Assembly: GCF_019720735.1 (NCBI RefSeq)
Contig: NZ_CP081302.1
Span: 558,001 to 622,000, forward strand
Reading direction: 5' to 3'
Length of the DNA stretch: 64,000 bases
DNA from: Mycoplasma sp. Ms02
Lineage (GTDB): Bacteria; Bacillota_I; Bacilli_A; Mycoplasmatales; Metamycoplasmataceae
Below the pieces are notes generated by a model. It did no database searches, was not told the origin of the DNA, and saw only the letters and a list, made by a program, of their open reading frames with translations. Below, one piece after another: positions 10,572 through 20,763 of this stretch; position 1 is the stretch's first letter; every line of letters starts with the position of its first letter. Both the position numbers and the translations under genes were made by a program.

Positions 10572-12376
10572 TGAAATTTAAATCTCTGCTTTTTTCAGGA
10601 GCACTATTGACAAGCGCTTTATCAATCACTTCTTGTGTTTCCAAAACAGAAAAAAAATTAAAAGATTGAGGTGATTCATCATTTAAAGATCAGATTAGAT
10701 TAAAAGAAACTGAACATGCCAAAAGCTTAGATCAAGTCAAATTTATTGCCCCTTTTAATAAAGATGCGAATCCATCAAACGTTATGTATCAACTCGCAGT
10801 GTATGCGTTTGCTGATGGTAATAATGATGGAATTGGCGATTTTATAGGCTTAAAGAACAATCTAGATTACTTTACTGATTTAGGTATCGATACTCTATAT
10901 CTTTCTCCGATACACCCTGCAAGTTCATATCATGGTTATGATGTGATTGATTACATGGATGTGGCTCCTGAATTTGGGGGTATGAAAGCTTTTGATGAAT
11001 TTTTGATTGAAGCACATAAAAAAGGCATAAAAGTTATTTTAGATATGATTATGAACCACACTTCGTTTGAGCATCCATGATTCCAAGCAGCACTTAAAGG
11101 TGATTCGAAATATGAGAATTACTATACCTTTTTTGAGAACAGAACTGATGGCGATAGAAAATATGGCATCGATGATCAAGATGCAAGAAATATCTTTATA
11201 AATATCGAAGATAAAATACCAACTAATAAAAACTACGTTGCAACATTCTGAAAAGGGATGCCTGACTTAAAAATGGATAATCCAGAAGTCCAAGACGAAA
11301 TGAAAAAAATTCACAAGTTTTGATCACGAAAAGGTGTTGACGGATTCAGATACGATGCCTTCTACCATATCTGAGATTCAGAAGCAACAAGAGAATCCAA
11401 AGATCCAAATAACGAGAAGATTAATCGGCTATTCTCAGATATCAGAGAAGCAGTAAATGCAGAGCTTAATGACGGAAATCTAAGATCCTCAAACGAGGCA
11501 TTCATGTTCGGTGAATGATGAGGAAGTGTAAAAGATGGAGAAACCTACTTCGTAAGAAATGGTAAAAATAGTTTAAGCTCTTTAATTGACGGTCAAAACT
11601 TTAAGAACGACACAAGATTTTGATTAGATACCACAGAAGAGAAAAGTATTATAAAACAGCTAAATTCGTCAAATATATCAAGACCTTGAATGCCCTTTTT
11701 GGACAATCACGATGTCGAAAGGTGAATCAATAGATTCAGAGGTGTGCTTAGATCGGGAGAAATTTATTCTCATACTGAAGCTTTAAATGAACAAGAAAAA
11801 GCGTATTACAGAGTAGCTCTTGTATCATTACTTTCAAGAGGTGGTCTTCCAATTCTATACAACGGAAATGAATTATTGGCACACGGAGGTCCTAAAAGTT
11901 CAAATGGCGATATCTCGGTTAGAGAGGCCTTTCCTTGAAAAGATGACATCAAAAAAGTTGATTTCTATGAAAAGAAATCTGGTAAAAATGAACATGCCAA
12001 AAGTTGAGGCTATGATAACGAACAATCTGTAGAAGAAGCTATAAAAGATAACCAATCAACCTATAATTTAGTGAAAAAAGTTATTTCTGTAAGAAAACAT
12101 TTTGATTCAGTTAAGAACCAAAATGAGAAATATATTGTTGATCCAGAAGATGTTTTTTCAGAACTGCCAGGATTTGCGACAGTCAGAAAAAATAGCGACA
12201 ACGAACTTCTTGTATTTATTCACGATTACTCTCCAAAAGTAACAAAGTCGGATTTTATTTTCAAAACCAAACCAACCAAAATCGACCCACTTTTAGAAAT
12301 AAACACAAAGATATTTGAAGGCAAAATAGAAACCAAAGGATTTGAAAGAATCGGAATATACAAGATACAAATTTAA
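10571..12376 (+). CDS. Alpha-amylase family (GH13) lipoprotein
   Basis: 601 aa. The signal peptide ends in lipobox SITSC, lipid on Cys22, so the enzyme is anchored outside the cell. GH13 motifs are clear: GDFIGLKNNLDYFTDLGI and DMIMNHTS early in the barrel, catalytic nucleophile in GVDGFRYDAF (D262), acid/base in MFGEWW (E315), and transition-state stabiliser in LDNHD (D381). It should cleave alpha-1,4 (or alpha-1,6) glucosidic bonds of external glucans and feed the adjacent importer. Closest groups are oligo-1,6-glucosidase or neopullulanase-like amylases; the exact specificity cannot be read from sequence. It is last in the operon, followed by a bidirectional terminator. Confidence 0.92.
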
Positions 12377-12377
12377 C

Positions 12378-12406
12378 TAAAAAAGAGGCTCGTGCCTCTT
12401 TTTTTT
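12378..12406. terminator. Bidirectional terminator between the amylase and chaperone genes
   Basis: AAAAAGAGGC-TCGT-GCCTCTTTTT has A and T runs on both sides, so it serves the two convergent genes. It overlaps the stop codon of the minus-strand gene. Confidence 0.9.
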
Positions 12407-13589
12407 ATTGAACGTAATCTTTGTATTTATCAAAAATTTCTTTGTGGTTGTGTTCTAAATATAGCAGAGCAACCTTTTTGTTAATAAGAACTTCAACAAC
12501 TCTTGCAACAGAAATGTTAGCGCGATACCTTTCATTTACTGGTAAATGACTTAGAGCCAATTTGTACTCTTTTTTAATTTCTTCATCTGTTGGAGATATA
12601 TTTAATTTTCTTGGAACAAAAGAGTTTAAAAATGTTTGTTTAAATTTTTCTTGAATTGTTTTTTTAATTACTAAATCTTGGCTTTCGAAGAATTTTTCAA
12701 CATCTTCTTTTGATACTCTTGGATCGTTAGCAGCGTTTTGTGTTACTTCTTCTCTGTAAGCTTCATATTGTTTTTGATAAAGTTGCTCAGGCATTTCTTC
12801 GATAGTGATATTCTGAGATAATTTTTCGTATATAGCTTGTTTATAGTTAATAAGTAAATTTTGGAACGCAGCACCAATTACTGTTTTTTTGATAAAGTTA
12901 TAAGCTGTTTCACGATTTGTTATTTCTTTTATTCCTGTAAGAACAGCGTTTTGGTCAGTAATTGGCATTCTTACAGATTCATTAACTTCAAGAATTTTAA
13001 TTCTGTGTTTCTCGCCACCGAAATCTGTTTCAAACTCATCTCCTGCTTTTTTATCCACAAGTGCAAGAGTTAGTTCTGATAAATGAGCATCACCGTTCAT
13101 TTCCACTTCTTGTTGTGAAGGCTTACTTGCTCTTTCGTTTTGAATTTCAAAAACAACAGAGTTACCATTTTGCTTAATTGGCTTATTTGTAGGCATTTTG
13201 AATGCATACATACTCATGAAATTATTTATAAACTGCTCAATTTGTTGATCACTTTCAATTGTGTCTTTAAATTCAACATCAGAGTCAAGGCTTAGATTAA
13301 TTTTATCCACATCATCTTGATAATAGAATCTAAGCGTTAATTCACAACTGTCCAGGTCTGCTGAATAGTTCTCTAAAACAGGGTGAAATACTACTTTTGT
13401 TTTATCAGAAGCGAATCTTTCATTAAACTCTTTAGCAACTTTTGAATTTACAACTGCTTCTTTAGCAACTCTTAAGATATCTTCTTGCTTAAAGGTTTCT
13501 GTTTGAGATTTTATAAACTCAAGAGCTTGATTTTGAAAAGTGATTCATTCATTTTTCTCTAATTTATAATCGAAATCATAAAATTTCAT
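12405..13589 (-). CDS. tig: Trigger-factor-related chaperone
   Basis: 394 aa, shorter than the usual 430-480. The start is the ATG at 13589 (MKFYDFDYKLEKN). One TGA splits the frame in code 11. The N-terminal region matches the trigger factor pattern only loosely: the ribosome-contact loop G-F-R-x-G-K is not visible, and VAKEFNERFA stands near its place. A peptidyl-prolyl isomerase-like middle (around GDEFETDFGGEKHRIKI) and a long helical C-terminal half follow. It would bind nascent chains in the cytosol. It is last of a three-gene minus-strand group and starts two bases after the membrane protein gene. The family call rests on overall layout, so I rate it moderate. Confidence 0.6.
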
Positions 13590-13591
13590 CT

Positions 13592-14299
13592 TTACCTACT
13601 TTTTAAAATTTCATTTAATTTGTTGTTTGGTGTTTTTTTATTTGTTAATGTTACTAAATACCAAAAAGTCGAAAATGTGTTTAATTTCCCTTTTTCAAAT
13701 GAGTGTGCTTCAATTGACGAGTAAGCCTTTAGATATCTAACAACTAGCTTTGTAACTGCTTTTTCGTTTTTAGAATTAACGCCTCTAAAAAACGAATATC
13801 ACTTTAAATCAGTCATTTTAGGCATTGTATGAAAACTATAAACATATCTTTTGTGATACATTTCCTCAAAATTGATGTTTTCAAATCTTGAAGCCATTTT
13901 TTCAATTTCTGAATTATCTATTTGGCGTTTATTCATGGATTTATTAATTGATGAGTTTAATAGAAATAATGCAAAAACTCAGCACATGATGCAAATTAAG
14001 ATAAACGCACCAAAGGCTAAAAAAGTATAACCTTGATTTTCAGGATCGATTTTGTAGTTTAGGAATATTGCTGGTATGGCACTAATATAAGCCACAAAAA
14101 ACAACAACCAAATAGCGAAAGAATTCAGCATTCCTTTGGTTAAATATGTTTTTATTTTCTTAGGTATTTCTAGATCTGCATTTGTAAATGCTATTCTTAA
14201 ACCTGCTTGTGTCTTATTAATGTTATTTAAAACTAAATAAGATCAAATTAATAAAACGACAGCAAACACTACAGATAAAGCATAAAAAGTGTTTTTCAT
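13592..14299 (-). CDS. Membrane protein of unknown function
   Basis: 235 aa. Three hydrophobic segments: an N-terminal FYALSVVFAVVLLIWSYL, then FAIWLLFFVAYISAIPAIFL, then FLAFGAFILICIMCWVFALF. A hydrophilic C-terminal half of about 110 residues follows (RFENINFEEMYHKRYVYSF). Its ATG overlaps the stop of the upstream phosphatase gene by one base and its stop lies two bases before tig, so all three are probably co-translated. Several TGA codons encode Trp, which hides the frame under the standard code. No family recognised. Confidence 0.75.
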
Positions 14300-15141
14300 T
14301 AATCTAAACCATCCAAAATTTCTTCTATTTTGATACCGATTGATCCTTCGTTATGATCACCCACAACTCCATACGCAGCATCTTTTGCAGGTTGTGTTGC
14401 GTTGCCCATTGCAAAACCATATTTTGCATGTTTGAGCATTTCAATGTCGTTTCCACTATCTCCAAATGCCACTAAATTATTATCGCTTAAACCTGCCATT
14501 TTAATTACTTCTTCTATTCCTTGATATTTCGAAATCCCTTTTGGATTAACATCTACGTAAACTGAGTTTGTTAAAAAGACTTCATGATCTTGATCTAGCT
14601 GTACCTTAACTTCTTGCCATATTTCTTGAGCTTTTTCGATTGGACATCTTAAAGCCATTTGAACGACTTTATTTTCGGGATCAAAAGTAACTCTTTCAAG
14701 CTCGTCTAAATCAGCAAATTTTGCTAAGTTCAAATCCATAACTGCACTTTGTAAAATTCACTCTGGTAATTCATTTGTTTTTGAGCCTTGAACATAAGTT
14801 CCTGTGTAACTTTCAGTGTCAAGATTAAAAATCAAATTGTGCTTCTGCGCAGCAGTTTTCATCACATCAAATGCTCTAGTATCAACATTTCCTAGAACTT
14901 TTGTTACTTTATTTTTAACATCATAAATAACTGCGCCATTTGAACACACTAAGTAGTCAAAATGATTCAGAATATCTTCTTCTAATAAAGGAAGAACTTT
15001 TGGTAAACACCTTCCTGTTGCAACTGTGTTATAAAAACCTTTTTGTGCAACTTTTTCCAATTGTTCCATTGTTTTAGGGTGAACGTTACCTTGTTTTGTT
15101 AGTAGTGTTCCATCTAAGTCATAAGCAAAAATATATTTCAT
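14299..15141 (-). CDS. Cof-type HAD-IIB phosphatase
   Basis: 280 aa with one TGA as Trp. Motifs in order: YDLDGTLL with nucleophile Asp8 and Asp10, VATGR (motif II), CSNGAVIY at the cap boundary, and VAFGDSGNDIEML plus YGFAMGNA (motif IV) that bind magnesium. These enzymes dephosphorylate sugar phosphates, flavin or other small phosphates; the substrate cannot be told. AAGGAGA stands just upstream of the start. It is the first gene of the group with the membrane protein and chaperone. Confidence 0.92.
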
Positions 15142-15162
15142 TTATATCTCCTTTTAATTTAA

Positions 15163-15168
15163 ATTATA
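15163..15168 (-). promoter_or_regulatory. -10 box of the phosphatase-chaperone operon
   Basis: TATAAT on the minus strand, about 22 bases upstream of ATG 15141 and just ahead of the AAGGAG site. I see no clear -35 box. Confidence 0.6.
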
Positions 15169-15186
15169 TTTAACTACTTTAAAAAG

Positions 15187-15217
15187 TTTAAAAAATCGTG
15201 CTTAAAAGCCCGATTAT
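15187..15217 (-). terminator. Terminator of the multi-pass membrane protein gene
   Basis: On the minus strand AATCGGGC-TTTTAA-GCACGATT with one mismatch, followed by a T run; it overlaps the stop codon at 15214-15216. Confidence 0.7.
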
Positions 15218-16077
15218 TTTATTTTTTCTAATTTGATTTTATATACTTTAACTCAAAATTCACCAAGTCCGTAAATTGCACTTGCTCCAACTACAAATAG
15301 AACTAAATTAAGAACAACTTTCATTACTATTGAACTACCTTTATAAAATAATGGCTGATCAAAGTTTAAGAAAGAGTAAAATACTGTGTTTACCTTAGAA
15401 TATAAAGCAATACTTTGTGATCCTGCAGTTTTTGGGTCCATGTTGTTTAATCCTTGTTTAAAGTAGTTATAGTAATCTTTTCCTAAGTAAAACAGGATTA
15501 AAGACATTGTAAATCAAGCTAAAACAGGAAGGATCATGATTACAAAGTGTTTTCGATTCATTGTAATTGTTTTTCTGTTTAAAAATAAAGCAAAAAATGC
15601 AAAAGCAGGTGTAACAAAGTGAACAATAGTAGTGTTTAGCAATCTTGGTCCTGTATATCTATTTTCTTTGAAAAGACCTGGGAAAATTAAACCTCAAAAA
15701 ACTAAGAATGTTACTGTAATATAGCATACTGATGCAAAAAATACTTTTTTAACTGGATTACTTTTTGAGTAAAAAGCAACTAAAAAAGTACATGCAATAA
15801 CGAGTGTATTACTTAAGTAAGTAAAAGTTGCTGTCCTTCCTCACATGAAATCGATAAAACGAGGAGCTAATTGGTTAACCTTGCTATCAAGGACATAGTT
15901 TTTAATTTCATTCCCTAGAGAATCTGAGTTTTTAAATGCCTTAGTTAAATCAATTGAATCAAGAGCTCAATTTGAAATTACAGCAAATAAAAAGAAAAGA
16001 AGCATAATAATTGCAACCGATAAAGTTCTTGCACTATTTGGCGAAAGTCTGTTAATTTTATTTTTTATAAATTCCAT
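15214..16077 (-). CDS. Multi-pass membrane protein
   Basis: 287 aa with about seven hydrophobic segments, for example SVAIIMLLFFLFAVISNWAL, NTLVIACTFLVAFY, VFFASVCYITVTFLVFWGLI, IVHFVTPAFAFFALFL and VVLNLVLFVVGASAIYGL. The layout resembles Pr6Pr-type integral membrane proteins with a conserved HFVTP in the middle, but I cannot prove membership. The start is ATG 16077 because AAGGA is correctly spaced for it; ATG 16083 is too close to AAGGA. Five TGA codons are Trp. It seems to be transcribed alone, divergently from the ribosomal operon. Confidence 0.75.
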
Positions 16078-16212
16078 TTTCATTCCTTAAATTATTATTA
16101 ACAATTATAAACTTTTTTAAATTATTGACGACACTTTAGAAAGCCGATACGCCAAAAAGCGTTCTTATTTTAAAATCTTTTACTTTTTGTTTCATTTTTT
16201 CAAATTTATATA

Positions 16213-16218
16213 TATAAT
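16213..16218 (+). promoter_or_regulatory. -10 box of the S10 ribosomal protein operon
   Basis: TATAAT lies in an A+T-rich block about 115 bases upstream of rpsJ. The -35 region (near 16187-16195) is weak. It gives a leader of roughly 110 bases. Confidence 0.7.
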
Positions 16219-16241
16219 AAATAAGCAACTATGGCATAGAT

Positions 16242-16327
16242 ACATGAGGTTGCCAATTCACCATTAAAGTTGTTGAGGGTGGTTTGGGTTTTCATGTGGA
16301 GCCGAGTTCACAAAATGAACAAAGGAG
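16242..16327 (+). promoter_or_regulatory. Structured leader of the S10 operon mRNA
   Basis: Nested stems are visible: ACATGA (16242-16247) pairs with TCATGT (16292-16297). Inside, CCAA and CACC (16253-16262) pair with GGTG and TTGG (16278-16287) around a symmetrical 2x2 internal loop. A separate hairpin GTTCA-CAAAA-TGAAC (16306-16320) abuts the AAAGGAG ribosome binding site. This could be an autoregulatory target (in other bacteria L4 acts on the S10 leader). The pairing is seen; the regulation is inferred. Confidence 0.5.
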
Positions 16328-16333
16328 ACAACA

Positions 16334-16639
16334 ATGAGCAAACTTAACATCAAAGTTAAAGGGTTTGATCACGCTCTAGTAGACGAAGCTGCGAAAAAAC
16401 TATACAACGTAGCTAAAGCTGCAGGAGCTAAAGTTAGTGGACCTATTCCTCTTCCAACAAAGAGAGAAGAAATCACTATCCTTAGATCAGTTCACGTTAA
16501 CAAAACATCACGTGAGCAATTCGAATCAAGAACTAGCCAAAGACTAGTTGTTGTGGAAAACCCAAGTGCAGAAGCACAAGACAAAATCAAAAGATTAGAA
16601 TTACCAGCAGGTGTTGCAATTCAAATCAAAGTTAAATAA
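16334..16639 (+). CDS. rpsJ: 30S ribosomal protein S10
   Basis: 101 aa. Family hallmarks are GFDHALVDEAAKKL, SGPIPLPTKRE and HVNKTSREQFE. It is a head-domain protein of the small subunit and, with NusB, an antitermination partner in bacteria that have that system. It heads the operon, after a structured leader and an AAAGGAG site seven bases before the ATG. Confidence 0.97.
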   Translation: MSKLNIKVKGFDHALVDEAAKKLYNVAKAAGAKVSGPIPLPTKREEITILRSVHVNKTSREQFESRTSQRLVVVENPSAEAQDKIKRLELPAGVAIQIKVK

Positions 16640-16663
16640 TCAAAATCACTTAAGGAGTAAATT

Positions 16664-17467
16664 ATGAAAGGAATCTTAGGACGTAAAATTGGGATGACTC
16701 AAATTTACACAGAATTTGGACTATCAGTTCCAGTTACTGTTGTTGAAGTTCAACCAAATGTTGTGTCAAAAGTTCTTTCTCAGGAAAAAAACGGGTACGT
16801 TGCTACTCAGTTAGCTGTTTTCGACAAAAAAGAAAAAAGATCTAACAAACCTGAAAAAGGTCACTTTGCAAAAGCTAGCACAACACCTAAGCGCTACGTA
16901 AAAGAAATTCGTGACATGGAAGGTTACGAATTAGGACAAGTTGTTTCAGCAGACTTATTCAAAGCTGGAGAACTAGTTGACGTTATCGGTACATCAAAAG
17001 GTAAAGGATTTGCCGGAACAATCAAAAGACACAACCAAGCTATTGGACCTAAATCACACGGTGGAGGGGGAGGTTCACAACCTGTTCGTCAAACTGGATC
17101 ATTAGGGGACATTAGTGGTAACAAAGTTGTTAAAGGTATGACAATGCCTGGACACTTAGGAAACGTTAGAACAACAGTTCAAAATCTTGAAGTTGTTAAA
17201 GTTGACGTTGCAAACAACTTAATCCTTATTAAAGGATCAATCCCTGGTGCTAAAAAATCATTCGTTACAATTAAACAAGCTGTTAAAGGTCTAGAAAACA
17301 AAGAACCTATCGTTCTAGTTGATGTAGAAGAAGTTGTTTTAATGAACGAATTAGTTGAAAAATCAAAAAAATACGGTATCGAAGTTAAAGCTGGAATGCA
17401 CTCATCAGAATTATTACCATTAATTCAAGCTGCAGAAGAAGCTGAAGCTAAAGAAGGAGATAAATAA
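16664..17467 (+). CDS. rplC: 50S ribosomal protein L3
   Basis: 267 aa, longer than the usual about 210 because of a C-terminal tail (residues about 210-267, ending [10 protein letters not shown]). Core motifs: [12 protein letters not shown] at the start, [16 protein letters not shown], and [20 protein letters not shown], the loop reaching toward the peptidyl transferase centre. TAAGGAG precedes the start. One of the first proteins to assemble on 23S rRNA. Confidence 0.97.
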   Translation: MKGILGRKIGMTQIYTEFGLSVPVTVVEVQPNVVSKVLSQEKNGYVATQLAVFDKKEKRSNKPEKGHFAKASTTPKRYVKEIRDMEGYELGQVVSADLFKAGELVDVIGTSKGKGFAGTIKRHNQAIGPKSHGGGGGSQPVRQTGSLGDISGNKVVKGMTMPGHLGNVRTTVQNLEVVKVDVANNLILIKGSIPGAKKSFVTIKQAVKGLENKEPIVLVDVEEVVLMNELVEKSKKYGIEVKAGMHSSELLPLIQAAEEAEAKEGDK

Positions 17468-17469
17468 TT

Positions 17470-18084
17470 ATGGCTAAAGAACAAGCTACAAAATTAAACT
17501 TCAAAGCTGATCTTCCTGCAAATCTTTTTGCAAGTGAAAAAATCTATGAACAAGCAATTTTCGACACAGTATTATCAGATAGAGCATCAAGAAGACAAGG
17601 TACACACCAAGTTAAAAACCGTGCTGCTGTAAGTGGTACAGGTAAAAAACCTTGAAGACAAAAAGGTACAGGTAGAGCACGTGCTGGTTCTCTAAGATCA
17701 CCACAATTTGTTGGTGGGGGAAGAGCATTTGGTCCTCAATCAGAGAGAAACTACTCATTAAAAGTTAATAAAAAAGTTAGATACGCTGCTTTAGTTTCTG
17801 CTCTTACACTATTAGCAAGAGACAACGCAGTTCTTGTAGATGATTTAAAATTAGACTCAATTTCAACAAAAGCATTAGTAAACAAATTAACAGAACTTAA
17901 AGTAAACGATTTAAGACACATTCTTATCGTTACAGAAGACACAACAGTTTACAAATCAGCAGCAAACATTCCAAACGTGCACACAGTTAAACCAAACTCG
18001 TTATCAGTTGAATTACTATTATTAGCTGACGTTATGGTTCTTTCAAAATCATCATTAGAAGTATTAGAAGGAAAATTTAAATAA
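17470..18084 (+). CDS. rplD: 50S ribosomal protein L4
   Basis: 204 aa. One TGA codon (Trp, in [16 protein letters not shown]) lies in the conserved loop that lines the exit tunnel. [11 protein letters not shown] follows. L4 is the classical autogenous repressor of the S10 operon in E. coli; whether this applies here is unknown, but the operon leader is structured. The stop TAA overlaps the rplW ATG by one base. Confidence 0.97.
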
Positions 18085-18545
18085 TGCAAATCACAGACGT
18101 AATTAAAAAACCAGTTTTAACTGAAAAATCATACGCACAAATGGATAAAAACGTTTACACATTTGAAGTTGCTTACGATGCAAACAAACACCAAATTGCA
18201 AACGCTGTTGAATTAATCTTTAATGTTAAAGTTGAAAGAGTTAACACAATCAAAGTTGGTAAAAAACCAAAAAACATTGGTCGTTTCCACGGATTTACAA
18301 ATCGTTACAAAAAAGCTATTGTTAAGTTAGCTGAAGGTTCAGTAATTAATTACACACCAAGCGAAAGCGTTTCTTCAGAAGAAGAAGCTGCTAAAGCTGA
18401 GAAAAAAGTTGCTAAAGCTGCAAAAGCATCATCAGTAGAAAAACGTGCTGCAGAAAAACTAGCATCTAAAAAATCAACAGCAACAAAAGCTGTTAAATCA
18501 GCCACAACTAAAAAGGCTACAACAAGAAAAGTTGGTGGTGAATAA
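18084..18545 (+). CDS. rplW: 50S ribosomal protein L23 with a long Ala/Lys tail
   Basis: 153 aa against about 95-100 for typical L23. The fold (ITDVIKKPVLTEKSYAQ, VERVNTIKVGKKPKNIGR) ends near residue 95. A tail of about 55 residues rich in Ala, Lys, Ser and Thr follows, ending KKATTRKVGGE. L23 sits at the tunnel exit and is the docking site for trigger factor and SRP, so a basic tail could affect nascent-chain factors. A 101-base structured gap separates it from rplB. Confidence 0.95.
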   Translation: MQITDVIKKPVLTEKSYAQMDKNVYTFEVAYDANKHQIANAVELIFNVKVERVNTIKVGKKPKNIGRFHGFTNRYKKAIVKLAEGSVINYTPSESVSSEEEAAKAEKKVAKAAKASSVEKRAAEKLASKKSTATKAVKSATTKKATTRKVGGE

Positions 18546-18558
18546 GATATACCATCAC

Positions 18559-18640
18559 ACTTATTTATAAATAAGTTATTAAATTTTCGCGGATTAAAAC
18601 TGCTTAAAAGAAAGCCGCAAATATTTTTAAGCAAAGGAGA
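18559..18640 (+). promoter_or_regulatory. Structured gap between rplW and rplB
   Basis: Contains a perfect 18-base palindrome, ACTTATTTA/TAAATAAGT (18559-18576). Beyond it, stem TGCTTAAAA (18601-18609) pairs with TTTTAAGCA (18625-18633), while GCGG (18589-18592) can pair with CCGC (18615-18618) in the loop of that stem, an H-type pseudoknot arrangement. The second stem ends right at the AAAGGAG site of rplB. Function is inferred, not shown. Confidence 0.4.
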
Positions 18641-18646
18641 TATGAC

Positions 18647-19492
18647 ATGGCAATTAAACACTATAAGCCAACTACAAACGGTCGTCGTAACATGTCATCT
18701 CTTGACTACAAACAAACTTTATCAGGTCACGCTCCTGAAAAATCTTTAATGGTTATTTTAAAAAACCATGCAGGGCGTAACAACCAAGGTAAAATCACTG
18801 TTCGTCACCACGGGGGACGTGTTAAGAGATACTACAGAATTATCGACTTCAAACGTAACAAAGATAATATCCCTGCATTAGTAAAAACAATTGAATACGA
18901 TCCAAACAGATCAGCAAACATTTGTTTATTAGCTTACGCAGATGGAGAAAAAAGATATATTTTAGCACCTAAAGGGATTAAAGTAGGTCAAACTGTTGTT
19001 TCAGGTGAAACAGCTGACATTATTGTTGGTAACTCATTACCATTAAGCCACATTCCTGAAGGTACATTCGTTCACAACATCGAAATGCAACCAGGTGGTG
19101 GAGGTATTATTGCACGTAGTGCAGGTACATCAGCACAATTACTTGGTAAAGATGACGATGGAAAATACGTTGTTTTAAGATTGAAATCAGGTGAAACAAG
19201 AAGAATTCTTGCACGTTGTCGTGCAACAATCGGTACAGTAGGAAACGAAGACCACTTACTTGTTAACCTTGGAAAAGCTGGAAAAAACAGACACATGGGT
19301 GTTAGACCAACAGTTCGTGGATCTGTAATGAACCCTGTAGACCACCCACATGGAGGGGGAGAAGGTAAACAACCTATCGGACGTAAAGCCCCTCTTACAC
19401 CATGAGGTAAAAAAGCTCTTGGAGTTAAAACAAGAAAAACTAAGAAATCTTCAAACAAATTGATTTTAAGAAGAAGAAAGGATGCTAAATAA
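18647..19492 (+). CDS. rplB: 50S ribosomal protein L2
   Basis: 281 aa. Motifs: HKTQR-like N-terminal region [32 protein letters not shown], and the conserved C-terminal block [14 protein letters not shown] with the histidine close to the peptidyl transferase centre. A TGA (Trp) follows at PLTPWGKKAL. AAGGAGATATGAC precedes the ATG. L2 joins the subunits and is needed for peptidyl transfer. Confidence 0.97.
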
Positions 19493-19770
19493 TGGCTCGT
19501 AGTCTTAAAAAAGGTCCATTCGCAGATGAGCACCTACTTAAAAAAGTAGACGCAATCGTTGAAGGTAAAGCACCTAAAAAAGCAATTAAAACATGATCAA
19601 GACGTTCAACAATCTTTCCAAGTTTTGTTGGATTAACATTCTCAGTTCACAATGGTAAACAATTTATTGATGTTTATGTAACAGATGACATGGTAGGTCA
19701 CAAACTAGGGGAATTCTCACCTACACGTACATACACAGGTCACGGTGCAGATAAAGGGAAGAAAAAATAA
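19492..19770 (+). CDS. rpsS: 30S ribosomal protein S19
   Basis: 92 aa. [33 protein letters not shown] (Trp is a TGA codon) and [16 protein letters not shown] are diagnostic. Head of the small subunit, contacts S13. ATG overlaps the rplB stop and its stop overlaps rplV by one base. Confidence 0.97.
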
Positions 19771-20111
19771 TGCAAAACGTAGCAAAAGCACACGTTAAAA
19801 TGCAACGTGTAAGTGCAAGAAAAGCTCGTCTAGTTGCTGATTTATTCAGAGGAAAAGACGTTCGTGTTGCACTTGGTATTCTTCACAACACAAACCGTAA
19901 ATCATCAAAAATGTTTATTAAATTGATCAACTCAGCAGTAGCTAACGCTACAAACAATCATGGATTAGATGCATCTAAATTATTTGTTAAAGAAGTCTTA
20001 GTAAATGAAGGTCCTACACTTAAGAGATTCCAACCAAGATCTCAAGGTAGAGCTTACTCAATTTTCAAACGTACATCACACTTATCAGTTACATTAGAGG
20101 AGAGAAGATAA
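19770..20111 (+). CDS. rplV: 50S ribosomal protein L22
   Basis: 113 aa. Motifs [32 protein letters not shown] and the C-terminal hairpin region [16 protein letters not shown] that reaches into the exit tunnel. ATG and stop both overlap neighbours by one base. Confidence 0.97.
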   Translation: MQNVAKAHVKMQRVSARKARLVADLFRGKDVRVALGILHNTNRKSSKMFIKLINSAVANATNNHGLDASKLFVKEVLVNEGPTLKRFQPRSQGRAYSIFKRTSHLSVTLEERR

Positions 20112-20761
20112 TGGGACAAAAGGTTAACCCAAATGGATTCCGTTACGGAGTTTCTAAAAAACACGTTACAACATGATTCGCTGACAAGGATAACTTTGGT
20201 AGCCAATTAGTTGAAGACGCTAAAATCTACAAATTCTTTGATAAATATGTACGTCAATACCAAATCGGTCAAGTGGAAGTTAAAAGAACTCAAGATCAAA
20301 AAGTTACAGTTATCGTTCACTCAGCAAAACCAGCAGCAATCTTAGGTCAAGAAGGTAAAAACCTACAAGAACTTACAGTTGCTTTAACAAAATCAATCAA
20401 AAACAGAAAATTAAACATCCACGTTCAAGTTGTTGAACTTAAAAACCCAGACCTAAACGCTAGATTATTAGCTGAAATGGTCGCAACAAAACTAGAAAAC
20501 CGTGAATCATTCCGTATCGCACAAAAAGTTGCTATCCGTAACGCTATGCGTGCAGGAGCAAAAGGTATCAAAACAGCAGTTAGTGGTCGTCTAAATGGTG
20601 TTGATATGGCTCGTACAGAGGGATATTCAGAAGGTGAAATGAAGTTACATACACTAAGACAAAATGTACAATACGCAACAGCAACAGCTCGTACAACATA
20701 CGGTGCTATTGGTGTTAAAGTTTGAGTTTCACTAGGTGAAATTTTGGAAGGAGATAAATAA
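20111..20761 (+). CDS. rpsC: 30S ribosomal protein S3
   Basis: 216 aa. Begins [17 protein letters not shown], has the KH-domain motif [12 protein letters not shown], and the C-terminal domain with [17 protein letters not shown]. Two TGA codons are Trp. It forms part of the mRNA entry channel. The stop falls two bases before the rplP start. Confidence 0.97.
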
Positions 20762-20763
20762 TC

